Virus record (IMG/VR): IMGVR_UViG_3300045135_000166
Location: 1-37,255 of that record
Reading direction: 5' to 3' (one strand)
DNA length: 37,255 nt
Origin: a virus
Part shown: one piece after another, positions 20,242-27,852 of the stretch
How positions within the stretch are numbered: the first letter of the stretch is position 1
Layout: each line of letters opens with the position of its first letter
The notes under the pieces: model-generated
What the model was told of the DNA's origin: nothing
What the model saw: the letters and a program-made list of their open reading frames with translations, nothing else
The model's database searches: none
Translations under genes and position numbers: made by a program

Positions 20242-21996
20242 ATGACAAATTACCTAGGGATAACGATAGACTATGAAAGAGACAATCGACTATCTGAGCA
20301 AGCAACTACGCTCATGCGTGACTACTATATGCTTGAAGACGAACAATCCCCTCAAGAGGCTTTTGCTCGTGCTTCTGTTGCCTATTGCGGTGATGATCTC
20401 GATTTTGGACAGCGTATTTACGACTACGCTTCAAAAGGTTGGTTCATGTTTGCTTCGCCAGTTCTCAGCAATGCCCCGAAACCAGACGGAAAAGCTAGTG
20501 GGCTTCCTATTAGTTGTTTCCTTACTTATGTGGGGGACAATCTTGATAGCCTTATTGAACATAATGGTGAAGTAGCATGGCTTTCCGTAAAGGGCGGTGG
20601 TGTGGGTGGGCACTGGGGGGACGTAAGAGGGATCTCAGACAAAGCCCCCGGCCCGATCCCATTCATGAAAGTAGTAGACAGTCAGATGACAGCCTACAAA
20701 CAAGGGAAGACACGAAAGGGGAGCTATGCGGCGTACCTAGACGTAAGTCATCCTGATATTGAGGAGTTCATTAACTTCAAAGTACCGACTGGTGGCGACA
20801 TCAATCGTAAATGTTTTAATTTGTTTAACGCAGTAAACATCACTGACGCTTTTATGGAGGCGGTAATCAATGATACAGAATGGAACCTTACAGACCCAAA
20901 CACAGGAATTGTTAGAGATACAGTCAAGGCTCGTGGATTGTGGCAACGAATCCTTGAAGCTCGCTTCAGAACTGGCAGTCCTTACCTTAACTTTATCGAC
21001 ACGGCCAGACGAGCTCTCCCAGAAGCTCAAAGAAAACTTGGATTGTCAATTAATGGCAGTAACCTCTGCAATGAAATCCATCTCGCAACAAGTGAAGAAC
21101 GCACAGCCGTCTGCTGTCTCTCCTCAGTCAACCTCGAAAAGTACGACGAGTGGAAAGCAAGCGGAATGGTTGGAGACCTTATCCGACTCTTGGACAACGT
21201 CATTCAATACTTTATTGACAACGCACCAGAAGAACTATCAAAAGCTGTCTACTCAGCTTACAGAGAGCGTTCAGTCGGCCTTGGAGCAATGGGCTTCCAC
21301 GGCTACCTCCAGTCCAAAGGAATAGCTTGGGAGTCGTGGCAGGCGGCCTCAGAGAACTATCAAATCTTTAAAGACATTAAGGAGCAAGCATTAAATGCAA
21401 CCTACCAACTCGCAACAGAGCGTGGGGAGTGTCCTGATGGACTTGGCACTGGGGTGCGTAATATGCACCTGCTTGCCATTGCTCCTAATGCTAACAGTAG
21501 TATTCTCTGCGGTTGCTCTGCCTCTATTGAGCCTCGTATTTCTAACTGCTATGTGCATCGTACTCGTGCGGGAAGTCATACTGTTCGTAATCCTTATCTG
21601 GAAGAGGTACTAGAGAACTATGGGCAGAATACCAAGAAGGTTTGGCAAACTATTATTGAGAACGAAGGCTCTGTACAGCACTTGGAGTTCTTATCCGACG
21701 ATGAGAAAGCAACATTTAAGACAGCGTTTGAGTTGGATCAGGGGTGGGTCGTTGAACACTCCGCTAAGAGACAGGATTTCATATGTCAAGGGCAGAGTGT
21801 TAACGTCTTCTTCCCGTCCGGTACTGACAAGGCTATTGTTAATCAAGTGCATCTCAAGGCGTGGAAGGAAGGCCTTAAAGGACTATACTACCTACGCACG
21901 ACTGCGGGTGTTACTGCTGAGAAGGTTGGAACATCGGTGGACAGAAATGCGCTGAAGGACTTTGAAGGTGAGGAGTGTGTATCGTGTCAGGGGTGA
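20242..21996 (+). CDS. nrdA: Class I ribonucleotide reductase alpha subunit
   Basis: This 584-aa enzyme makes deoxyribonucleotides for phage replication. The active site is complete: Cys92 (SCFLTY), Asn274/Cys276/Glu278 (NLCNE), Cys291 (VCCLSS), the radical-transfer pair Tyr549-Tyr550 (GLYYLRT) and a C-terminal shuttle pair CVSC (579, 582). It is about 180 aa shorter than E. coli NrdA and starts directly at the core, with no ATP-cone, so dATP should not shut it off through that domain. It needs the beta subunit encoded 0.86 kb downstream. Three small genes separate them. Confidence 0.95.
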   Translation: MTNYLGITIDYERDNRLSEQATTLMRDYYMLEDEQSPQEAFARASVAYCGDDLDFGQRIYDYASKGWFMFASPVLSNAPKPDGKASGLPISCFLTYVGDNLDSLIEHNGEVAWLSVKGGGVGGHWGDVRGISDKAPGPIPFMKVVDSQMTAYKQGKTRKGSYAAYLDVSHPDIEEFINFKVPTGGDINRKCFNLFNAVNITDAFMEAVINDTEWNLTDPNTGIVRDTVKARGLWQRILEARFRTGSPYLNFIDTARRALPEAQRKLGLSINGSNLCNEIHLATSEERTAVCCLSSVNLEKYDEWKASGMVGDLIRLLDNVIQYFIDNAPEELSKAVYSAYRERSVGLGAMGFHGYLQSKGIAWESWQAASENYQIFKDIKEQALNATYQLATERGECPDGLGTGVRNMHLLAIAPNANSSILCGCSASIEPRISNCYVHRTRAGSHTVRNPYLEEVLENYGQNTKKVWQTIIENEGSVQHLEFLSDDEKATFKTAFELDQGWVVEHSAKRQDFICQGQSVNVFFPSGTDKAIVNQVHLKAWKEGLKGLYYLRTTAGVTAEKVGTSVDRNALKDFEGEECVSCQG

Positions 21997-22403
21997 AGAA
22001 GAGCAGTCAAATTGAACTAATGAGACAAGCCTTAGTTGATTTACACGAAACTGGTGTCTTGTATGAAGAGGAAGAACCCATGAGCGATAACTGTCCAGAA
22101 TGTTACATGAGAGATGGCGATCATAAGTTGGATTGTAGTGTAGGGAGAACACACATGAGTGGCGATCACAACAAGTACTACAAGCGTAATTTAAAAGATG
22201 AGATTGAAGAAGGCTTGGATGCACTGCCGCTAATCACGGTGACAGAGATCAAGGAGAACGAAGACGGTAGTGCTACTGCCGTCATCGACACCTCTGTTGA
22301 AGGCACTCGTATGCTTGTAGAGCTTGGTCTTATCTCGTTGCTTGAGAAGGCTATTGACGCAGAGAACACAGAGTATACGATTAAGGATGGTCTACAGGAA
22401 TGA
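21984..22403 (+). CDS. Protein of unknown function between the reductase genes, 139 aa
   Basis: The product is rich in Glu and Asp and contains CPECYMRDGDHKLDCS, a possible zinc site. Then comes HNKYYKRNLKDEIEEGLDALPLITVTEI and a C-terminal domain ending DAENTEYTIKDGLQE. The start chosen is the GTG at 21984, eight bases after GAGGAG and overlapping the alpha-subunit gene. In-frame ATGs at 22080 and 22155 also have GAGG or GGGAG at good spacing and could make shorter forms. No family is recognised. Confidence 0.55.
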   Translation: MSGVKKSSQIELMRQALVDLHETGVLYEEEEPMSDNCPECYMRDGDHKLDCSVGRTHMSGDHNKYYKRNLKDEIEEGLDALPLITVTEIKENEDGSATAVIDTSVEGTRMLVELGLISLLEKAIDAENTEYTIKDGLQE

Positions 22404-22592
22404 CTCATATACGGTGCATAAGACCGTCATATGGTCTACACAAGTGCCACATAAAAGTGTTGTTCGTGTAGACTTAGGAATATATTCCCACTTTTAAGCG
22501 CATATAAGGATTATATTCCCACACTTATCAGCGCATAAAAGTGTATAACATATTGTCTGTAACGTGTTAAAATAATGGTAAATGGATAACAT
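22404..22592 (+). promoter_or_regulatory. Structured intergenic region before the beta-subunit operon
   Basis: No gene of useful size fits this 189-bp gap. It contains a perfect 8-bp inverted repeat GTCTACAC/GTGTAGAC (22434-22441 with 22466-22473) enclosing 24 bases. Two imperfect direct repeats follow (22477-22504 and 22508-22537), each reading GGA-TATATTCCCAC...AGCGCATA; the first begins with the palindrome GGAATATATTCC. The motif CATAAAAGTG also occurs twice. These lie just upstream of a candidate promoter, as operators or a structured leader would. Confidence 0.6.
22545..22573 (+). promoter_or_regulatory. Candidate promoter for the beta-subunit operon
   Basis: ATAACA (22545-22550), 17 bases, TAAAAT (22568-22573) with a TGT extended -10. 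The -35 is weak (4 of 6), so a protein bound to the upstream repeats may be needed. The next gene starts 20 bases downstream. Confidence 0.45.
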
Positions 22593-22745
22593 ATGAACCC
22601 AACAAACGGTAAGGGCTCCGGTCCACGCAAAGGGAGAGATCAAAAGAAGTATGAGTCAAATTTCGACAGAATATTCGGACAACCTCGTAAAGAGACTGGA
22701 ACTGATCAAGGACAGCGATCCGTTCAACAAGCGGATACTAAATGA
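22593..22745 (+). CDS. Conserved NGKGS-type phage micro-protein, 50 aa
   Basis: The peptide begins MNPTNGKGSGPRKGRDQKKY and continues ESNFDRIFG. The NGKGS...PR...Y..N(F/W)DRIFG pattern is a recurrent small phage protein whose function is unknown. The match is the main support for translation. Its C-terminal third runs in another frame over the start of the next gene for 95 bases, longer than usual, so the tail may have grown after loss of an earlier stop. Confidence 0.7.
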   Translation: MNPTNGKGSGPRKGRDQKKYESNFDRIFGQPRKETGTDQGQRSVQQADTK

Positions 22746-22857
22746 CTGCCATGATCACATCAAGGCTTTACAAGAAGAACTAAAAAGATTACAATATCAT
22801 AATAACAACTTAATGAATGTGATTTATCAAAATCAAGGAGAACTAGAACAACTATGA
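22651..22857 (+). CDS. Coiled-coil protein of unknown function, 68 aa
   Basis: This 68-aa product is mostly one helix (DHIKALQEELKRLQYHNNNL). Its stop overlaps the beta-subunit start as ATGA, which supports its end. The start at 22651 has only a weak purine-rich site (AAAAGAAG) and lies inside the previous gene; no other in-frame ATG is available until near the end. Function unknown. Confidence 0.55.
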   Translation: MSQISTEYSDNLVKRLELIKDSDPFNKRILNDCHDHIKALQEELKRLQYHNNNLMNVIYQNQGELEQL

Positions 22858-23807
22858 GCTTACTAGAGAGCAACGCCACTTACAAACCATTTACATACCC
22901 TTGGGCCGTTAAGTACGCTACAGAGCATGAGCGTATTCACTGGATCGAAGATGAACTGGAGCTACAAACAGATGTCAATCATTGGAAATCCGGTGCACTA
23001 TCGGACAAGGAAAAGAACCATATCACCCAAATCCTGCGGCTATTTACACAAACAGACGTTGCAGTGGGGACAAACTACTTGGAGTATTATATACCCAAGT
23101 TCAAGAACAATGAAATTAGAGCCATGCTCACGGCCTTTGCTTCACGAGAGTTCATCCACCAACGAGCCTATGCCTTGCTCAACGATACTCTGGGACTTCC
23201 TGAAGAAGAGTTCGGAACATTCCTAGAGTACACACAGATGGCTGACAAGATCGACTTCATGGGCGATATTGATCTACACAGCCACCAAGGCACTGCCTTA
23301 GCAATCGCTCGGTCTGTGCTTAACGAGGGCATGTCGTTGTTCAGTGCTTTTGCAATGCTTTTGAACTACCAGAGATACGGTAAGATGCCGGGGATGTGTA
23401 CAGTCGTGGAGTGGTCTGTACGAGATGAAAGCCAACACGCCGAAGGGATGGCGAAGTTATTTAGAGAGTTCTGTGATGAACACCCACGAATTGTTAATGA
23501 TGATTTCAAGAAAGATATCTACGAGATGTTCCGTACTGCAGTCAAATTGGAAGACAAGGTTATTGACCTTGCGTATGAGATGGGTGACTTGGAAGGTCTC
23601 TCGGCGTCCGAAGTTAAGCAGTACATTAGATATCTGGCAGACCGCAGATTACTCCAACTTGGCCTCAAGACGAACTGGAAGGTTAAAGAGAACCCTCTCC
23701 CGTGGATGGAGGAGTTGCTCGGAGGTAGTTCTATTTCTAATTTCTTTGAGAAACGGGTAACAGACTACAACGCACACGGTTTAGCAGGAGAAGACTGGGG
23801 ATGGTAA
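22854..23807 (+). CDS. nrdB: Class I ribonucleotide reductase beta subunit
   Basis: This 317-aa ferritin-like subunit carries the metal centre and radical that start catalysis in the alpha subunit. All six ligands are seen: Asp68, Glu99 and His102 (REFIHQRAY), Glu158 (LNEGM), Glu192 and His195 (RDESQH). The radical tyrosine is present as Tyr106. The spacings 68-99 and 158-192 equal those of E. coli NrdB (84-115 and 204-238), while the segment between them is 30 aa shorter. It pairs with the alpha subunit encoded upstream. Its start overlaps the coiled-coil gene. Confidence 0.95.
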   Translation: MSLLESNATYKPFTYPWAVKYATEHERIHWIEDELELQTDVNHWKSGALSDKEKNHITQILRLFTQTDVAVGTNYLEYYIPKFKNNEIRAMLTAFASREFIHQRAYALLNDTLGLPEEEFGTFLEYTQMADKIDFMGDIDLHSHQGTALAIARSVLNEGMSLFSAFAMLLNYQRYGKMPGMCTVVEWSVRDESQHAEGMAKLFREFCDEHPRIVNDDFKKDIYEMFRTAVKLEDKVIDLAYEMGDLEGLSASEVKQYIRYLADRRLLQLGLKTNWKVKENPLPWMEELLGGSSISNFFEKRVTDYNAHGLAGEDWGW

Positions 23808-23959
23808 AGATATTTGAAGTGTACTGTGGTGATCGTTATGTTGGTAAGTACAGGGACTTTACCGAGAAGGGTGCAATAGAACAAGCGTACAGGAAGACAG
23901 GAAGTGCTTCAGCGTACACAGGCAATGCAAGACATATGTATAGGGCGGTAGCAGTATGA
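23801..23959 (+). CDS. Small protein of unknown function, 52 aa
   Basis: The 52-aa product (MVKIFEVYCGDRYVGKYRDF ... AIEQAYRKTGSASAYTGNAR) is basic with a strand-helix pattern. Its ATG overlaps the end of the beta-subunit gene and its stop overlaps the next start (ATGA). Similar short proteins follow the reductase genes in some marine phages. No function is known to me. Confidence 0.6.
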   Translation: MVKIFEVYCGDRYVGKYRDFTEKGAIEQAYRKTGSASAYTGNARHMYRAVAV

Positions 23960-24141
23960 TAGTAGCACGATTTCACAATGTATTTGGGTTGTCTGCAGAG
24001 ACAGTGCAAAGTCAGCCAGTGCTAGGTTGGAAGGACGGAGAAGACATTGATGATGCACAAGTGTACTTCTTTGATGGATTCGTAATCAACATCCCCTTTA
24101 TTAAGATTATGATCGGGGATATCTTTGAGGTTTTTGAGTAG
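23956..24141 (+). CDS. Small protein of unknown function, 61 aa
   Basis: This 61-aa acidic protein (MIVARFHNVFGLSAETVQSQPVLG ... FFDGFVINIPFIKIMIGDIFEVFE) is the last gene of the early unit. It is beta-rich with a hydrophobic C-terminal half, but no clear transmembrane helix. It starts within the previous stop (ATGA) and ends 22 bases before the terminator hairpin. Confidence 0.6.
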   Translation: MIVARFHNVFGLSAETVQSQPVLGWKDGEDIDDAQVYFFDGFVINIPFIKIMIGDIFEVFE

Positions 24142-24163
24142 GGTTGGGCGTGACTCTCCATTT

Positions 24164-24187
24164 GGGGCCTTCGGGCCCCTTCTTTTT
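24164..24187 (+). terminator. Strong UUCG-loop intrinsic terminator ending the early unit
   Basis: GGGGCC-TTCG-GGCCCC is a perfect 6-bp GC stem with a UUCG tetraloop, followed by TTCTTTTT. It stands between convergent early and late units, with its U-tract touching the stop codon of the last late gene. For leftward transcripts there is no U-tract after the hairpin, so it is mainly a rightward terminator. Confidence 0.93.
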
Positions 24188-25958
24188 ATTGCTCGATCTC
24201 TCTCGGGCCACCAAACATCCCTTGAGCAAACGCAAGGTTCTGCGCTACAGGGATTGACTGTCGTGCAATCTCAGCCTTAGATGGCTTCAGTGCCGCAGTC
24301 CTGTTAATACGGTCCACAGCGGCGGCCTTACGAGCGGCCATTGGTACAGGCATTGATGTAGCCTGATCAATACGCATCTTCTCATCAGCCTCACTGAACT
24401 TACCCTTCTTCTTAACAGACCCATCTTTGTTGTACTTCCATCCACGAGAGACAGACACAACATTAGACTGCATAGGTGGGGTAATAGCAAACACCGTAGT
24501 AGGCAATGCGGCCTCCATAGGGCGGTTACGGATAGTGATGTTTGTCTTAGGTATACGAGCCTTCTCATAGAAGTCATGCACATCAGACATTACGCCAATC
24601 AAGTTGCCATTCTTGTCAACCTTAACGAGCATATTAACACCACCTTCGACCTTGGCTGTCCCTGCCTTACCCATAGTGATCCAAACGCCTGTGTCGTCAG
24701 CCGCCTTGATCCCAAAGTTCGGACTAAGAGCCTTCCCTGTCTTTGCATTGGTCTTCTTGTCACCCTTAGCGTGTACAAGGACCTTATTACCGTTCTTATC
24801 GGTCTTGTATTGGTTATAAGTGTATCTGTGTGATTTAGTCTGTAAATCATCCAGAGCCTTATGTAGGTCGTCTACAGTGTCGAACGCCTTAAACTTTCCT
24901 TTGTCAAGGAATAACTCAGCAACACCTGTGATAGCAGGGTTACGAGCAAGAACATCATTAAAGTGGTTGCCTGTGATATCCGACCGTGGTGTCTTAACCA
25001 AGATACGAGTCTTCTCAGGCTTAAACTTCCATGCTTTCTCAACATGGTCTTGAATAAAGTCAGAGTCCTGCTTACGGAAAGACACATCAGTCTTACCCTC
25101 AGGTGTCATAGCACCCCGAGCGGCTGTCTTATGGAACCATGAGCCTTCATAGTCGTTAGGCTTGAAGTACATCTGTGGTACATTAGGATCAGCAGACGCT
25201 AGAGCAAAGTCTTCAGTTGCATCATACTTACGAGGCTTCTGTCCTGACTGACGCTTAATGTGAGCCATCTGTTGCATCTGTGAATGAGCAATCTCGATAG
25301 CACTGTCAATGTCAGCCTTGTTGCCTGACTTAAGTGCCGCTTCGTACCTGTCAAAGGCTTCCTTGTAGACAGGAGAAATACCATACTCAGTATACAAAGC
25401 ACGAGCCTTAGGATTGAAGATCAAGTTGCCAACACGACCTAGGCCCTTAGCAATAAACTCAGTTGTGCCTCGGCCCTTCTTGTAGACGTTAGCGACGTTG
25501 TTGAGTGTCTTACCGGCAATACCTAAGTCAGTGGCAATTGCATCACCAATGGCTTTCTCGACACCAGACACTTGAACTTCTTCAGGGTTGTAGTGGCCTT
25601 TCTTATAGACGTCACCACTAGAAGTAAACATACCCTTATTCTCAGGCGCTCTACGGAGCCCTAAGGCACGCCCTACTGGTAGTACACCGGCAAGACCTGT
25701 AGCTTCCGCTATGCCCCTTCTGACGTCCTCTGAGACATTCTCATTGATGTAGTCAGGGATGCCGGTTTTGTCCAAAGCCTCCCCAATAGCCTCACCAACG
25801 CCTAAATCAGGGATAACTGCACTGGTAATCTCTTCAATAGGCTTTGCGACCCCATAGTAGCCCGTACCTAGGATATACTCCAGTAAATTACGGTCACCTT
25901 CGTCGAATTGCTGTTGGACTTTATTTAGATCACTTTTGTAATCTTCAAACAGTGCCAT
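24186..25958 (-). CDS. Large internal/ejection-type virion protein, 590 aa
   Basis: This 590-aa protein is the last gene of the late unit. It starts MALFEDYKSDLNKVQQQFDEGDR and has a Gly/Ala-rich helical N-terminal third (TGLAGVLPVGRALGLRRAPE), a long charged middle with TGVWITMGKAG and VNMLVKVDKNGNLIGVMSD, and a basic C terminus. Position after two other large structural genes and mixed hydrophobic-charged character fit podovirus internal virion proteins that enter the host with DNA. No enzyme motif is visible. The function is inferred from position and size. Confidence 0.6.
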   Translation of the reverse strand: MALFEDYKSDLNKVQQQFDEGDRNLLEYILGTGYYGVAKPIEEITSAVIPDLGVGEAIGEALDKTGIPDYINENVSEDVRRGIAEATGLAGVLPVGRALGLRRAPENKGMFTSSGDVYKKGHYNPEEVQVSGVEKAIGDAIATDLGIAGKTLNNVANVYKKGRGTTEFIAKGLGRVGNLIFNPKARALYTEYGISPVYKEAFDRYEAALKSGNKADIDSAIEIAHSQMQQMAHIKRQSGQKPRKYDATEDFALASADPNVPQMYFKPNDYEGSWFHKTAARGAMTPEGKTDVSFRKQDSDFIQDHVEKAWKFKPEKTRILVKTPRSDITGNHFNDVLARNPAITGVAELFLDKGKFKAFDTVDDLHKALDDLQTKSHRYTYNQYKTDKNGNKVLVHAKGDKKTNAKTGKALSPNFGIKAADDTGVWITMGKAGTAKVEGGVNMLVKVDKNGNLIGVMSDVHDFYEKARIPKTNITIRNRPMEAALPTTVFAITPPMQSNVVSVSRGWKYNKDGSVKKKGKFSEADEKMRIDQATSMPVPMAARKAAAVDRINRTAALKPSKAEIARQSIPVAQNLAFAQGMFGGPREIEQ

Positions 25959-25959
25959 A

Positions 25960-27852
25960 CTATCGTCCCATCATTCTCTGACGCATTGCTTCAAGTTCTG
26001 CCTGTTGTCTTTGACGAACAACTTGACGATCTGCATCGGCACCTTGCTGATACATCTCACGTCCAGTCTCGCCAAGCAATAGACCAATACCACGAATAAC
26101 CTGAGGAGACAGTGGCTTGTTTGTCTTGTTAGCGTACTGGATCTGCTTCATGAGGCCAAGCATCTGTTGTGCTCGCTTAGGATCAGAAGCGGCCTCTGCA
26201 AGTTTAGCAGGGGTGATTGCCTTGATCGTGTTAGCGATGATGCTCTGACCTTTAGCGGCACCAGTAGCACCTGCAACCTGAGCAGAACGGACTGACAGTG
26301 CAAGTTCACCACCGACACCACGGTTGAGGATCTCAAGCTCTTCGATTAACTGATAGTGACGCTGACGTTCAGCCGGAGAGAATAGCTCTTCGTATGTACG
26401 AACAAAGTCTTCATCAGCAAGTTTCTTACGGAACTGCTCAAGTTTAACGACACCTTCACCTTTAGCGGCGCCTAGGTGTCGATTCAGGAAGCCTTTCTTA
26501 ACGCCCTTGATAATCTTACCGCCCATCTCAACATCTTTCTTCTTAGCGAGTTGGATGATCTTACGGAGCTCTTGAACAGGTGTAACTGTACCTGCTTGTG
26601 TTAGGTACTTACCTAGGAGCTCTGGGTTGCCTTGATCAAGGATAGACTTAGCAACGTCAGAGTACAGGAGCTCTTGTGTCTCGTTATACTCTTTCATGAG
26701 GTTTTCGTAAGTCTTGCCGATATCTGGATCAGTCTTCTTAGCGGCAGTCAATAGGCGCTTCTCAAAGCCTTTAACCAAAGCAGTTAACTCACGCACTGCA
26801 GGGTCACCACGAGTAGCAGGATCACCTTTCATAGCTGTCAGTTTAGACTTGAGTGCTTTGAGCTTCTCAAAGGATGTAGCAAAGTCAGACTTAGGTGACA
26901 GCGTTAAGATATCATCAACTGTAGCCTGTACTGAGCTTGCAGTGAAAGGAATACGCTTACCCTTCTTGATTTGCTCTTGTACGCGCTTAGTGAATCCTTT
27001 AGCCTTGTCTTTCTTCCAAGACTGAGCCATGTTACGAATATCCGTAATGTCTGTCTTAATAGACAAACCACGTTGCTCAAGCTCTTCAAACATTCCACGG
27101 AAGGTCTGATCAGAAGCGGTACGAGTATTGTCAATCAAGTTCTGGATCATGTGGCCCAGAGACTGCCCTTGTAGCTTAGGGCTAACCTTAGTGATTTCTT
27201 CAATCTGATTGTCGATGTAACGAATCTGCCCTTCACGGATTGCCTTAAATCCTTGACGCCCGCCAATGGCAACTTCACCGGCGGCTTCAATACCGTCAAT
27301 GATAGCACTGTTAGGGTTGATCTGTGAAGCACGAAGAGTTGTACCTTCACGAGCGAGTTTAGCCTGCAGGTTCTGAAGCACTTCCTTGGCAGGAACATCT
27401 ACTTCACCGTAGCCAAACTTACTCAGTGCATACTTACCTGCACCTGCTAGGATATCAAATGCTTTTGATCCTGTTACGTCAAGCATACCTTCACGGGACG
27501 CTACAGCAATAGCCTGTAGACCATCAGCACTCTCACCTTCAACTAACTGACGAAGAGACTCACCTGCACCTGCACCAGAGAACGCACCAATAGCAGAGCC
27601 CATGATGCCGCCTGCAATAGTACCGATGCCGGGAACGACAGAACCTAACTGAGCACCAAGAATAGCACCACCTGCGGCACCGCCCATGCCACCAATATCC
27701 GGAAGAATACCAGTGAATGACTTCATCATGCTAGTAGGGGCCTTGATAGACCCCGTTGGTTGATAATTTTGTTTTAACGCTTCAAGTTCTTCAGCAGTAA
27801 CAGTATCGGGAACGCCTGTAACAAGCGTCCCGTCTGGCATACGAATATCCAT
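25960..27852 (-). CDS. Large internal/ejection-type protein with Gly-rich membrane segment, 630 aa
   Basis: Residues 52-97 form a long Gly/Ala/Ile stretch (GAILGAQLGSVVPGIGTIAG) with GxxxG-like spacing, typical of segments that insert into membranes. The rest is helical with many Lys, Glu and Gln residues and a C-terminal RQRQQAELEAMRQRMMGR. Podovirus ejection proteins often combine such a segment with long coiled coils to build a channel through the cell envelope. The start overlaps the previous stop (TAATG), and its GGAGGAG lies in the previous gene's last codons. Function is inferred. Confidence 0.62.
   Translation of the reverse strand: MDIRMPDGTLVTGVPDTVTAEELEALKQNYQPTGSIKAPTSMMKSFTGILPDIGGMGGAAGGAILGAQLGSVVPGIGTIAGGIMGSAIGAFSGAGAGESLRQLVEGESADGLQAIAVASREGMLDVTGSKAFDILAGAGKYALSKFGYGEVDVPAKEVLQNLQAKLAREGTTLRASQINPNSAIIDGIEAAGEVAIGGRQGFKAIREGQIRYIDNQIEEITKVSPKLQGQSLGHMIQNLIDNTRTASDQTFRGMFEELEQRGLSIKTDITDIRNMAQSWKKDKAKGFTKRVQEQIKKGKRIPFTASSVQATVDDILTLSPKSDFATSFEKLKALKSKLTAMKGDPATRGDPAVRELTALVKGFEKRLLTAAKKTDPDIGKTYENLMKEYNETQELLYSDVAKSILDQGNPELLGKYLTQAGTVTPVQELRKIIQLAKKKDVEMGGKIIKGVKKGFLNRHLGAAKGEGVVKLEQFRKKLADEDFVRTYEELFSPAERQRHYQLIEELEILNRGVGGELALSVRSAQVAGATGAAKGQSIIANTIKAITPAKLAEAASDPKRAQQMLGLMKQIQYANKTNKPLSPQVIRGIGLLLGETGREMYQQGADADRQVVRQRQQAELEAMRQRMMGR

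Noticed and set aside
20870-21325. 151-aa frame inside the reductase alpha gene
   Set aside because: The Ser/Thr/Gln-rich product is a shifted-frame shadow of a gene with complete catalytic motifs.
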